Source: CBFHSF01 sp965658445 (GTDB lineage: Bacteria > Bacteroidota > Bacteroidia > Flavobacteriales > Schleiferiaceae). Taken from it: a stretch of DNA of 64,000 bases. Both the position numbers and the translations under genes were made by a program. The DNA lies in NCBI GenBank assembly GCA_965658445.1, contig CBFHSF010000014.1:11056-75055 (forward strand), given 5' to 3'. The notes beneath the pieces were generated by a model, which did no database searches, was not told the DNA's origin, and saw only the letters and a program-made list of their open reading frames with translations. Positions 34,305 to 43,357 of this stretch are shown in pieces; the first letter of the stretch is position 1, and every line of letters begins with the position of its first letter.

Positions 34305-35300
34305 TTATGGAACTTCTACTCGGTTCAGGATATCTTTTACCATGTCTTCTGAGGTGACATTTTCGGCTTCCGCCTCATAGGTGATTCCAATTCTGTGGCG
34401 AAGCACCGGAAGGGCGACTGCGCGAACATCTTCGGGAATGACGTATCCTCTTCGATTGATAAAGGCGCGCGATTGAGCGGCCAATGCCAAGTTGATGGAT
34501 CCACGAGGAGAGGCACCAAACTCAATAAGCGGCTCCAGGTGAGGCAATTTGTATTCTGCGGGATTTCTCGTGGCAAAGATGATGTCCAAAATGTATCGTT
34601 CAATCTTCTCATCCATATACACCTCGCGAACAATTTCTCTGGCATCCAAGACTTGCTTCATGGTAACCATGGGCTCAATCTTGGGGAAGGTCTTCTTCAC
34701 ATTGGCACGCAAAATCAATTGTTCCTCTTCTAGCTTGGGGTAGTCAATTACCGTTTTGAGCATAAAGCGGTCAACCTGAGCCTCGGGAAGAGGGTACGTA
34801 CCTTCTTGCTCTACGGGGTTTTGTGTGGCCAATACTAGGAAGGGATTGGGCAGCTGAAAGGTCGTGTCACCAATGGTCACCTGCTTCTCTTGCATGGCTT
34901 CCAAGAGTGCGGCCTGTACTTTGGCCGGAGCACGGTTGATCTCATCTGCCAGGACAAAGTTGGCAAAGATAGGGCCCTTCTTGGTGTTGAAAACGTGTTC
35001 TTGAATATTGTAAACCTGAGTTCCGATTACGTCGGAAGGCAGTAAGTCAGGTGTAAATTGGACGCGGCTAAAGGTTCCGTCCAAGGCTTCAGAAAGGGTT
35101 TTGATGGCCAAGGTTTTGGCCAAACCGGGAACTCCTTCCAACAGGATGTGTCCATTTCCCAAAAGCCCAATTAACAAGGCCTCTACCATGTGGGGCTGTC
35201 CCACGATGACCTTGCCTACTTCTGATTTTATCTGATCAATAAAGGCACTCTCTGCAGTGATTTTTTCGTTGAGCGCCTGGATGTCAATTTGTGATTCCAT
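34305..35300 (-). CDS. moxR: MoxR family AAA+ ATPase
   Basis: The 331-residue AAA+ ATPase has Walker A GVPGLAKT (55-62), Walker B FVLADEINRAPAKVQAALLE and sensor 1 in ATQNPVEQEGTYPLPEAQVD, all typical of MoxR. MoxR ATPases act as chaperones that insert metals or assemble VWA-containing complexes. It is the first gene of the coupled run moxR, DUF58, BatD-like, batA, batB, batC, batD. A weak promoter candidate on the minus strand has CACCTTTG at 35321-35328 and TTTG at 35346-35349, 17 bases apart. Confidence 0.95.
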   Translation of the reverse strand: MESQIDIQALNEKITAESAFIDQIKSEVGKVIVGQPHMVEALLIGLLGNGHILLEGVPGLAKTLAIKTLSEALDGTFSRVQFTPDLLPSDVIGTQVYNIQEHVFNTKKGPIFANFVLADEINRAPAKVQAALLEAMQEKQVTIGDTTFQLPNPFLVLATQNPVEQEGTYPLPEAQVDRFMLKTVIDYPKLEEEQLILRANVKKTFPKIEPMVTMKQVLDAREIVREVYMDEKIERYILDIIFATRNPAEYKLPHLEPLIEFGASPRGSINLALAAQSRAFINRRGYVIPEDVRAVALPVLRHRIGITYEAEAENVTSEDMVKDILNRVEVP

Positions 35301-35418
35301 AGGTACTATGTTATTCTCCTCAAAGGTGATTTTTCGAGGTCAAACAAAGTAAACAGATGACACCTATGATTGTAGTTAAAGACTTGTTAAATTTTCTGTT
35401 GTAATGGGACTTCCGCTC

Positions 35419-36453
35419 CTACCACTCCCAACCAAATCCTGTGGTAAAGACATAATCGGTCTCTGCTCCTTCAACCGCCGGTTGATTGTCATAGTTTAAA
35501 GTCACCCCTGCTTTGACGTAAAAATCCATGGGCAAGTCGTACTTGGCATCGAATCTCCAGTCAAAACGAAATCGATTTTCTTCGGTAAAAGAAGGATAGG
35601 CCGTAGCGGTTGTATAGAGGTTGAGATCTCCTATATCAAAGAGATTTAATTCTGTTCCAATAAAACCTTCCCAAGAAGACTTGTTAACGGCTGTGGAATC
35701 TGCTTGAGGACTAAAGTTCTCAACGTTACTAGAGGCTCCTATGGAAGCGCCCCAATAGGCTTTATTGGTATGGATAAAAAAGAATCCCAAACCCAATTTA
35801 GTGTTGGTCCGCAAATCGAGTGCTTGTTCTGTATTGGAAAGGAAATCCAAATCTGCGGTCAGGTACCAGTCGTGTGGCAAGAAATATCTATATCCCAATC
35901 CTCCGTCATTTCTGCGAATATCTTCTACGTTCTCCTGAGTGGACACCAGTGAATTGTAGAAAAAATCAAATGACCAATAGTCCGCCAAATACCCTGCTCT
36001 AGCACCTACATTAACCTGTTCCTGCGTATTGGCTTTTGCCAGAGAATATCCCACATCTATACTTGCATTTACACGACTCAAAAAGCCGTCATCAATGCTT
36101 TTGATGAATACGAGGTTCTCTATGTCTATGGTCACATCACCTTTCTCTTCGGAGGCAATGACAATTTGGCCTTCTCCAGACGTCTTGAATGTTCCCGTGT
36201 ATCGTGCCCCTTCAGAAGTGGTAATTAAGAATTTTGACTCAGTCTCTATTTCTTTAACCCCGTCCCACTCAATTTTAAAATCTGAATCTGAGTAGGGAGT
36301 TTCTATGGTAACCACTCCCTTGTCCATGGATTTGATTTCTCCTACAATCTTATCCCCGTTGTTTAGGGTGATTTGATCTTGTTGTGCGAAGAGGCTTGAC
36401 GCCGAAACCAATGTGAACAAAACGAGTAAACTCAATCGTAAAAATGACTTCAT
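35419..36453 (-). CDS. DUF481 outer membrane protein
   Basis: The 344-residue exported protein has a signal peptide to about residue 23 (SASSLFAQ). Residues about 25-110 are a repeated beta module (ITLNNGDKIVGEIKSMDKG, then SEGARYTGTFKTSGEGQIVI). The rest has alternating hydrophobic strands ending in aromatic residues (VFTTGFGWEW), as expected of an outer membrane beta-barrel. It matches DUF481, a family of salt-stress-related outer membrane proteins of unknown exact role. It is a single gene; TACCTTTA on the minus strand at about 36487-36494 is a near match to a -7 element. Confidence 0.88.
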   Translation of the reverse strand: MKSFLRLSLLVLFTLVSASSLFAQQDQITLNNGDKIVGEIKSMDKGVVTIETPYSDSDFKIEWDGVKEIETESKFLITTSEGARYTGTFKTSGEGQIVIASEEKGDVTIDIENLVFIKSIDDGFLSRVNASIDVGYSLAKANTQEQVNVGARAGYLADYWSFDFFYNSLVSTQENVEDIRRNDGGLGYRYFLPHDWYLTADLDFLSNTEQALDLRTNTKLGLGFFFIHTNKAYWGASIGASSNVENFSPQADSTAVNKSSWEGFIGTELNLFDIGDLNLYTTATAYPSFTEENRFRFDWRFDAKYDLPMDFYVKAGVTLNYDNQPAVEGAETDYVFTTGFGWEW

Positions 36454-36514
36454 AGGTGAGATTTGTTGTTGTTTAGTGCTTAAAAACTAAAGGTAAAAAG
36501 CCAGGCGTTTACCA

Positions 36515-36546
36515 CAAAAAAAAATCCCCCTTTCGGAGGATTTTTT
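36515..36546 (-). terminator. Intrinsic terminator after typA
   Basis: On the minus strand AAAAAATCCTCC, a loop around GAAA, and GGGGGATTT form a stem followed by nine T. It lies 43 bases after the typA stop. Confidence 0.88.
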
Positions 36547-36588
36547 CAAAACTATAAAACTCAGCGATAGCCAATTCAATAAAATCGA

Positions 36589-38388
36589 CTACTTCGCCAT
36601 TCTCTTTCTTTCGTTTTCGTCCAAATAAATCTTTCTCAAGCGGATGCTCTGAGGAGTTACTTCAACGTACTCGTCTCCTTGGATGTACTCCAAAGCCTCT
36701 TCCAAGCTAAACTTGATAGCCGGAGCAATCTTAACCTTGTCGTCCGCACCCGAAGCACGAACGTTGGTAAGCTTCTTAGACTTGGTTACGTTAACGGCCA
36801 TATCTCCAGGACGAGCGTTTTCTCCAATTACTTGACCCATGTAGATCTCATCTTGAGGCTCAATAAAGAACTTACCTCTGTCCTGAAGTCTATCGATTGA
36901 GTAGGCAAAGGCAGAACCTTTTTCCATAGAGATCAAAGATCCGTTCTGACGTCCTGGAATCTCTCCGCGGTAAGGCTCAAAGGCGATAAAGCGGTGGTTC
37001 ATAATAGCCTCTCCTGCAGTGGCAGTCAAAAGGTTGTTTCTCAAACCAATCAAACCTCTAGAAGGAATCTTAAACTCGAGAATCATGCGGTCGGCTTTAG
37101 GAGCCATAGAAAGCAATTCTCCTTTTCTCATGGTAACCAACTCAACGGCCTTACCCGAAACATCTTCCGGGAGGTCAATGGTCAATTCCTCCATGGGTTC
37201 ACATTTCTCCCCATCAACGTCCTTGAGAATTACTTGAGGCTGTCCGATCTGAAGTTCGTACCCCTCTCTTCTCATGGTCTCAATCAATACCGAAAGGTGA
37301 AGAACTCCACGTCCAAATACCTTCCAACCGTCAGCTTTTTCTGTCTCTTGAATTCTAAGAGCGAGGTTCTTTTCGGTTTCCTTGATCAATCTATCGTATA
37401 CGTGACGTGACGTTACAAACTTCCCTTCCTTACCAAAGAAAGGAGAATCGTTAATGGTAAAGAGCATACTCATGGTAGGCTCGTCTATGGCAATAGAAGG
37501 AAGGGCTTCTGGATTCTCGATGTTGGCAATGGTGTCGCCAATGTCAAAACCTTCCAAACCAACTACTGCACAAATGTTTCCGGCCTGAACGCTGTCTACG
37601 CGCTTGCGACCCAAACCTTCGAATACGTATAGCTCTTTGATTTTTGATTTTACCTGTACGCCGTCTCTCTTGATCAGGAGAACTTGCTGGTTTTCTTTGA
37701 GGTCACCTCTTTGCAAACGACCAATGGCGATACGCCCGGTGTAGCTAGAGTAGTCCAAAGAAGTAATCAACATTTGAGTATTTCCTTCGGGAACGGTGGG
37801 TTCAGGAATATTCTTGAGAACCATGTCCAATAGAGGCTCAATGGTTTCTGTTCTGTCTTTCCAGTCGTAGCTCATCCAGTTTTGCTTGGCAGAACCGTAA
37901 ACCGTTGGGAAGTCCAACTGCTCCTCAGTAGCGTCCAAGCTAAACATTAAGTCGAAAACCGCTTCGTGAGCCGCTTCAGGATCACAGTTGGGCTTGTCTA
38001 CCTTGTTTACGACCACGATGGGTTTAAGACCTAATTCCAAGGCCTTTTGCAATACAAATCGAGTCTGTGGCATGGGACCTTCAAAGGCATCTACCAAAAG
38101 GAGAACCCCGTCGGCCATGTTGAGTACGCGCTCAACCTCACCACCGAAGTCGGCGTGACCTGGAGTGTCGATAATGTTGATCTTGGTACCCTTGTAGTCT
38201 ACAGATACGTTTTTAGACAAAATGGTAATCCCACGCTCTCTCTCGAGGTCGTTGTTGTCTAGGATAAGTTCACCCGTGTCTTGATTGTCTCTAAACAATT
38301 GACAGTAGTGCATGATTTTATCTACCAACGTAGTCTTTCCGTGGTCTACGTGAGCAATAATTGCGATGTTGCGAAGTGACTGATTCAT
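36589..38388 (-). CDS. typA: Ribosome-associated GTPase BipA/TypA
   Basis: The 599-residue translational GTPase has G1 AHVDHGKTT (12-20), the switch region ERERGITI, G3 DTPGHADFGGEV, G4 NKVDKPN and G5 GSAKQNW, then the LepA/EF-G-like domains and the BipA-specific C-terminus (LEEALEYIQGDEYVEVTPQS, RKIYLDENER). BipA helps ribosome assembly and stress adaptation. The ATG at 38386-38388 starts MNQSLRNIAIIAH; a TTG at 38412 is open but overlaps an exact -7 element, so it is rejected. Confidence 0.96.
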   Translation of the reverse strand: MNQSLRNIAIIAHVDHGKTTLVDKIMHYCQLFRDNQDTGELILDNNDLERERGITILSKNVSVDYKGTKINIIDTPGHADFGGEVERVLNMADGVLLLVDAFEGPMPQTRFVLQKALELGLKPIVVVNKVDKPNCDPEAAHEAVFDLMFSLDATEEQLDFPTVYGSAKQNWMSYDWKDRTETIEPLLDMVLKNIPEPTVPEGNTQMLITSLDYSSYTGRIAIGRLQRGDLKENQQVLLIKRDGVQVKSKIKELYVFEGLGRKRVDSVQAGNICAVVGLEGFDIGDTIANIENPEALPSIAIDEPTMSMLFTINDSPFFGKEGKFVTSRHVYDRLIKETEKNLALRIQETEKADGWKVFGRGVLHLSVLIETMRREGYELQIGQPQVILKDVDGEKCEPMEELTIDLPEDVSGKAVELVTMRKGELLSMAPKADRMILEFKIPSRGLIGLRNNLLTATAGEAIMNHRFIAFEPYRGEIPGRQNGSLISMEKGSAFAYSIDRLQDRGKFFIEPQDEIYMGQVIGENARPGDMAVNVTKSKKLTNVRASGADDKVKIAPAIKFSLEEALEYIQGDEYVEVTPQSIRLRKIYLDENERKRMAK

Positions 38389-38409
38389 AAGCAGTTTCAA
38401 ATGAGCGTG

Positions 38410-38417
38410 CAAAGGTA
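38410..38417 (-). promoter_or_regulatory. -7 element for typA (TACCTTTG, minus strand)
   Basis: This exact TAnnTTTG match lies 22 bases before the typA ATG and supports that start. No TTG was seen at the standard -33 distance. Confidence 0.5.
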
Positions 38418-38573
38418 GTTTATTTAAATGGTACGGGCATCATACCCAAATCCTTTTTACCCATAGAATACAGATTGCGTAACATAGTTCACCTTAAATT
38501 AACCTTGGTAACCTAAAGGAAACAAAAGGTTAATCTATGACTAAGGTGCTATTACCATTCAGGTTGAATATTT

Positions 38574-38726
38574 GTGAAGCTCAAAAATCAATCACAGAAA
38601 AACATAGCGGAGCCTACAAACGGTCTCTTTTCCGGCTTCTCAGATTTAAGTGTTGTGGTAGGCATTTGGATTTTGAGAAGCCACCTTAAACAGAAACGCC
38701 CTCCGAAGAGGGCGTTTTTTGTTTTT
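38574..38726 (+). ncRNA. Candidate structured RNA ending in a strong terminator
   Basis: The 367-base gap between typA and the S46 peptidase gene (38389-38755) has no convincing gene. On the plus strand it contains GCCTAC (38612-38617) complementary to GTAGGC (38658-38663), and GGCTTCTCA (38634-38642) complementary to TGAGAAGCC (38674-38682). The order a-b-a'-b' allows a pseudoknot or two alternative folds. A 10-base-pair terminator hairpin with a long T-run follows (38694-38726). No plus-strand gene precedes that terminator. TTGAATATTTG (38564-38574) is a weak -7-like sequence. The 5' end is a guess. Confidence 0.3.
38694..38726 (+). terminator. Strong intrinsic terminator, probably bidirectional
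   Basis: AAACGCCCTC, loop CGAA, GAGGGCGTTT is a perfect stem followed on the plus strand by TTTTTTGTTTTT-type sequence. On the minus strand the loop reads TTCG closed by C-G, so it can also end the S46 peptidase transcript, although the T-run on that side is shorter. Confidence 0.85.
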
Positions 38727-38755
38727 CGATATTTAGTGAAATTGAAATTCCCAGA

Positions 38756-41062
38756 TTACTCTGCCGTCTCCATTTCTTGCTGTGTCTTCTCAGCAGGAGC
38801 TTCCATAGGCATCGCTTCTTCACCTTTGTGAGAAACCAAGTCCATTTCTTCTACCAAGTGAGTCGCACCGGCGTATTTGTCAATTACAAACAATACGTAG
38901 CGGATATCCACAGAGATGGTACGCTGCATTTCAGTTTCGAAAGAAATGTCGCCAGACATTGCCTCCCAGTTTCCGTCAAATGCACAACCAATCAATTCTC
39001 CACGACCGTTGATCACTGGTGATCCAGAGTTTCCTCCTGTAATGTCGTTGTTAGAAATGAAACAAACGGGAAGTTCTCCGTTCTCCATGGCGTAGTCACC
39101 GAAGTCTTTGTTGGTAAGCAATTCATTGAGCTTGGCAGGAACGTCAAATTCCTTGTCACCTGGCTTCTCTTTGTCCAAAATTTGAGCTCCGATGGTGAAA
39201 AACTCAAAGTGCTTTCCTTCTTCTTTGTTAGAATCGTATCCACCTACTTTACCCCATGTCATTCTCATTGTAGAGTTTGCATCAGGATAGAACTTGGTGA
39301 TGGTATCCATCTCGCGAAGACCGGCCGTCAAAAGGCGGTAACCTCTTTCCATCTTCTCATTGGCCTCAGCGTTGGCAGAACCTTGAGCGCGGTACATATT
39401 GATCAATTCGTTACCTGCGATGTAGGCAGCGTCTTTCTCCAATTTCTTTTTCTTGATTTTCTTCAAGAATTTGTTGAATCTCTTCTCTGATGTGAAGTAA
39501 GAATCTTCGAACATATCTTCTGCGTAGTCTGCAAAAGGATCTTCGTCGTCATCGTCATCCTCCATAATCTCTGCAAAGAAAGAAGGCAACTGATCTGCGG
39601 GAACTTTATCTGCGTATTGTCTCCAAAGTACGGCAACCAACTTCTCATCGGTTGGAGCGTGGAAATCCTTAAAGAACTCCTCTCCGTAAGCGCGAAGAGC
39701 TTCTACCATTTCCTCTCTCTGCGTTTCGTAATCCGCTTTGATTTTCTTTTTCTCGTCGCGGTCTTTAACCGTATCCAATTGAGCTTCTACTTTCTCATCC
39801 AATTTAAGGATGGCTTCTGCTCTCATTCCTGCTCTCCAAGCAAAAAGTGGAATTTGCGGCCCAATAAGACCGGCTTCCAATAGGTATACATTACCTACTA
39901 CTGTAGGATCTGTAGCTAAATACGCTTCTTCCAAAAGTGAAAGCGTTTGTCCGTATTTGTCAGTGCGCGCAGCGTCTGCATTTACCCAAGTCGTAAAGTC
40001 ACCTTCTAGTGCTTGCTTCTTGGCCAATACTTGATTTCTCTTCAACTGCTCTGTTTGACCGATGTAGTACTTCCAGTAGTTTGCTGTAGAAGCGTACTTA
40101 GAAGCCAATTGAATATCAACCGCAGCATCTGCCTGCATGTATTCTCTCATGATAGACAATTTCACATCGCGAATTTCAACCACTGCAGGGTTGTACTTGT
40201 TGATAGCTTGATCTACCCCGTAAGAAGAAAGGTATCTATCCGTAGATCCTGGGTACCCAAAGATCATAGTGAAGTCTCCTTCTTTTACACCGTCAGTAGA
40301 AACCGGCAAGTGGTGCTTAGGCTTCAATGGAATGTTGTCTTCTGAGTACTCAGCTGGCTTGCCGTCAGGTCCCGAGTATACTCTAAACATAGAGAAGTCT
40401 CCCGTTTGACGTGGCCACATCCAGTTGTCAGTGTCTCCACCAAACTTTCCAATAGAGGAAGGAGGAGCTCCTACCAAACGAACGTCAGTAAACGTTTCGT
40501 AAACAAATAGGTAGTACTCATTGTGGTGAAAGAAAGACTTTACCTGAGCGTCGTAGTGAGTTCCCTCAGTAGCTTCTTTGGCAATCTCGCGACCTACCAT
40601 TGCAGCGGCACGCTGTCTTTCCATTTCTGACATCTCAGGAGTAATCTTGGCCATTACCTGATCGGTAACGTCTTCCATTCTCACCAAAAACTTAACAAAA
40701 AGACCGGGGTTGGTCTTTTCTTCCGCTTTGGTCATGGCCCAAAAACCATCCTTGAGATAGTTGTTTTCTTCCGATGAGTGGCTCTGAATGGCGTCAAATC
40801 CACAGTGATGGTTTGTCAACAAAAGACCTTCTGAAGAAATGATTTCTCCAGTACAAAAACCTCCCAAAGAAACGATGGCGTCCTTAAGGCTGCTGTTGTT
40901 GATGCTGTAAAGTTCTTCTGCTGTCAACTGAAGACCATTGGCCTTCATATCTTCGTAGTTTAATCTCTTGATAAGCATGGGAAGCCACATGCCCTCATGA
41001 GCTTGAACGGAAATTCCAAAGCCCATGTAAAGGGCTAGGAACATCATTATCATTTTCTTCAT
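38756..41062 (-). CDS. S46 family dipeptidyl-peptidase, DPP7-like
   Basis: The 768-residue exported serine peptidase has a signal peptide ending near residue 21 (GFGISVQA). It should release dipeptides from oligopeptide N-termini in the periplasm. The chymotrypsin-like core shows the catalytic His in LLTNHHCGFDA (85/86) and the catalytic Ser679 in GGNSGSPV. The residue 18 positions after the Ser is Gly697 (CAFDGNWEAMSG). In P. gingivalis the equivalent residue 673 is Gly in DPP7, which accepts hydrophobic P1 residues, and Arg in DPP11, which prefers Asp/Glu; this protein is thus of the DPP7 type. FGKFGGDTDNWMWPRQTGDF is the N-terminus-binding segment typical of S46. Confidence 0.94.
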   Translation of the reverse strand: MKKMIMMFLALYMGFGISVQAHEGMWLPMLIKRLNYEDMKANGLQLTAEELYSINNSSLKDAIVSLGGFCTGEIISSEGLLLTNHHCGFDAIQSHSSEENNYLKDGFWAMTKAEEKTNPGLFVKFLVRMEDVTDQVMAKITPEMSEMERQRAAAMVGREIAKEATEGTHYDAQVKSFFHHNEYYLFVYETFTDVRLVGAPPSSIGKFGGDTDNWMWPRQTGDFSMFRVYSGPDGKPAEYSEDNIPLKPKHHLPVSTDGVKEGDFTMIFGYPGSTDRYLSSYGVDQAINKYNPAVVEIRDVKLSIMREYMQADAAVDIQLASKYASTANYWKYYIGQTEQLKRNQVLAKKQALEGDFTTWVNADAARTDKYGQTLSLLEEAYLATDPTVVGNVYLLEAGLIGPQIPLFAWRAGMRAEAILKLDEKVEAQLDTVKDRDEKKKIKADYETQREEMVEALRAYGEEFFKDFHAPTDEKLVAVLWRQYADKVPADQLPSFFAEIMEDDDDDEDPFADYAEDMFEDSYFTSEKRFNKFLKKIKKKKLEKDAAYIAGNELINMYRAQGSANAEANEKMERGYRLLTAGLREMDTITKFYPDANSTMRMTWGKVGGYDSNKEEGKHFEFFTIGAQILDKEKPGDKEFDVPAKLNELLTNKDFGDYAMENGELPVCFISNNDITGGNSGSPVINGRGELIGCAFDGNWEAMSGDISFETEMQRTISVDIRYVLFVIDKYAGATHLVEEMDLVSHKGEEAMPMEAPAEKTQQEMETAE

Positions 41063-41170
41063 GTAGAAATACTTTGTGTTTAGAATCGCAAGTTTACAAA
41101 ATATTGCCTGTAATTCCGTGAAAAACAGCGGTAAACTCCGTACACAAAGTGAAGGTAATGGAAGCGAGGA

Positions 41171-41707
41171 TTACTTTTTCTCGCGAGGCTTTTTGAAAAC
41201 GGGAACCGTAGAACAGGCTTCACCAAACATCAAGCTCTTAACCACGGGTTGAATTTTCTGAACCAAGGCCACAAACGCCTGATTGGGAACGGGTTTGTTG
41301 CTACATCCTTTGACAATCACGCGTTGATCCACGAATTCTTGAACATCCATGTCATCAATGATTTCTTGGTAGAGGGTCGCTTCCAAATCTTCAGAAGAGC
41401 CAAAGACTACCTTTTTGGCAAAGGGAGCCAGCTGGCTACTCAATAACATATAGGCCCAAAGGGGAACGATGGCATCTGCACTGCAATGAATATAGACAAA
41501 GGCATCTTGATAGGTAGACCAATCGGCTTCTTTAAGGGCCGTTCTAAAGTCCTTTTCTCTGAGGATAAGTCCCTGAAAGAGGTAATCCGCCAAGTCAATA
41601 CCCATACGAGGTCCCGAAGGATAAAAGTCTTCCAAATCCAAATTGATCAAGCCGCTATTGGCGACCTTGTTGACAATGGTATCTGTTGATGATTTGATTT
41701 CTTCCAT
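41171..41707 (-). CDS. DUF2480 family protein
   Basis: The 178-residue cytoplasmic protein has the family opening IVNKVANSGLINLDLEDFYP, then AFVYIHCSADAIVPLWAYML and a Cys in VIVKGCSNKPVP. DUF2480 proteins of Bacteroidota are commonly encoded beside SUF genes, as here, where it is the last gene after the HMG-CoA synthase. No catalytic motif is evident; a role in iron-sulfur assembly is inferred only from gene neighbourhood. It ends 108 bases before the S46 peptidase start. Confidence 0.85.
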   Translation of the reverse strand: MEEIKSSTDTIVNKVANSGLINLDLEDFYPSGPRMGIDLADYLFQGLILREKDFRTALKEADWSTYQDAFVYIHCSADAIVPLWAYMLLSSQLAPFAKKVVFGSSEDLEATLYQEIIDDMDVQEFVDQRVIVKGCSNKPVPNQAFVALVQKIQPVVKSLMFGEACSTVPVFKKPREKK

Positions 41708-41747
41708 AGGGTGTGACTCTTGGTCTTACGTTCTATTATTCCTACAA

Positions 41748-43160
41748 TTACTGGTCGTAATTTCTATATCCTTCTCGATTGACCCCTTGGTCAATGGACT
41801 CTAATTTAATACTCTTTTCTGGAAACAAAGGCTGATTCAATCGGCCGGCGTGTAGGTTCTCGTAGCTCTCAAAAGACACCTCGCGTCTTTCAGACAACGT
41901 CTCCAAGGAAGTGGTACGAGAGAAAGACTCCTTCCAATTTGGCTGGAGTTTACCGGAAAACACTTTGGACTTGGATCCACTTCCGTAGGCACAGAAACCC
42001 AAAGTGAATAATTCTCCTTCGGCGCAAGCCAAGAAACTGATCAAGGACATAAAAATACTGGCCGTGTACATGTTCCCAATTTTCTGACTCGCCACTTCTC
42101 CGGGCGCGATGGTATTTTTTAAATACGCTTTGTACTCAGGTGTCTTGGACCAAGCTTTGACGAAGGCTGCGCGGTTTTCTTCCCAATACGGTTCTCCCAC
42201 TTTTTCACCTATGCTCTCCTTGGATTCACGCGTCAAATCAAAGTGAATGTCTGGCCACATTCTGCGACCTTGAAAAGCGTAGGGCAAATGGAAAACCAAT
42301 CCATTCCACTCTTCGGGATGTTGACCGGATTCATCCATAAATCTGGAAAGGGCCTCTCGAACTCTGGCCTGATAACAATCATTGGAATACGGGCCGTCAA
42401 AAACGGGCGTTTCCAAAAATTGCTCTACCACCTGATCCTTGCTAGACCAAAAGGGGTGAGAGGATTTATGCGTTACCTCGTCAAAATTTACTTCAGATTC
42501 TTTGCTGTCGCTGTCTTGGGACATCAAATCTTTCCACAGATCGGCCTTTGAAAAACGCCTTCTGGGTTTGAAGAAATCGGCTTCAGACTGCGTGCTCACA
42601 CCTACTTCTTCTGAGAGCACCAAAATTCTTGGATTGTGAGTAACCAGAGAACAAACGGCTCCGGCACCTTGGGTGTACTCTCCGGTACTTTCCAATTCGT
42701 ATTTGGCAACATCCGATGCGATGACCAAGGCTTTGCGGTCCTTTTTTACGCGTACCCAATCGGCACAGTTTAGCAAGGCGTCTACTCCGCCCACACAGGC
42801 AAAGGTGATGTCGGTAACATCTATATGAGAAGTCGTGGCCTCGCCGTATTTGGCATGCCAACGCTGAGTCAAGATTTCTAAAATATAACTGGCGGTGGGC
42901 TTGGCAGCATCAACGGCACTTTCCGTTCCCAAGTACAGGCGACCGATGTCTTCGGGTCGCAAGTCGTTTTTGTCAATTACCTTCCAAGCGGCTTCGGCAC
43001 CGAGGGTAACGGCATCCTCGTCCAGATCGCAAAGGGCCATGCCCTCCAATCCCAATCCAAAGCGGAGTTTGTCGTATTCAATATTGCGTGCTTCTGCTAA
43101 TGCAGACAAGGGCATTACCAGAGAAGGTACGTGAAAGTCAATGGCGTCAATTCCTACCAT
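41748..43160 (-). CDS. Hydroxymethylglutaryl-CoA synthase family protein
   Basis: The 470-residue thiolase-fold enzyme resembles HMG-CoA synthase, which condenses acetyl-CoA with acetoacetyl-CoA to form HMG-CoA for the mevalonate route to isoprenoids. The catalytic triad residues are visible: Glu80 in YLGTESAVDAAKP, Cys122 in DITFACVGGVDALL and a His in VFHLPYAFQGRRM. GVEYTQGAGA-type glycine loops (TGEYTQGAGAVC) and FCAYGSGSKSKVFSG near the C-terminus are also family-like. The gene interrupts the usual order SufT then DUF2480. There is a 197-base gap to the SufT gene, so it may have its own promoter. Confidence 0.9.
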   Translation of the reverse strand: MVGIDAIDFHVPSLVMPLSALAEARNIEYDKLRFGLGLEGMALCDLDEDAVTLGAEAAWKVIDKNDLRPEDIGRLYLGTESAVDAAKPTASYILEILTQRWHAKYGEATTSHIDVTDITFACVGGVDALLNCADWVRVKKDRKALVIASDVAKYELESTGEYTQGAGAVCSLVTHNPRILVLSEEVGVSTQSEADFFKPRRRFSKADLWKDLMSQDSDSKESEVNFDEVTHKSSHPFWSSKDQVVEQFLETPVFDGPYSNDCYQARVREALSRFMDESGQHPEEWNGLVFHLPYAFQGRRMWPDIHFDLTRESKESIGEKVGEPYWEENRAAFVKAWSKTPEYKAYLKNTIAPGEVASQKIGNMYTASIFMSLISFLACAEGELFTLGFCAYGSGSKSKVFSGKLQPNWKESFSRTTSLETLSERREVSFESYENLHAGRLNQPLFPEKSIKLESIDQGVNREGYRNYDQ

Positions 43161-43357
43161 GAGAAAAATTCCAGTTAGATTATCAGTTCTTTACTTGTGT
43201 TCTATCCTCTATCCTTTCGGGTCAATTGTGATTTCGAATATAGAGAGGCCATGCAAAGCCACATCGAAAAAATCACTTTTTAACCAAAATTTAAAAGGTC
43301 CGCAAAGAATGGGGGCTTTGGGTCTTTTTCTTTTAACGTTGAGAAGGATGGTTCCTC

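Noticed and set aside
38574..38831. 85-codon plus-strand ORF
   Set aside because: It reads through a strong terminator and into the end of the S46 peptidase gene; no protein features.
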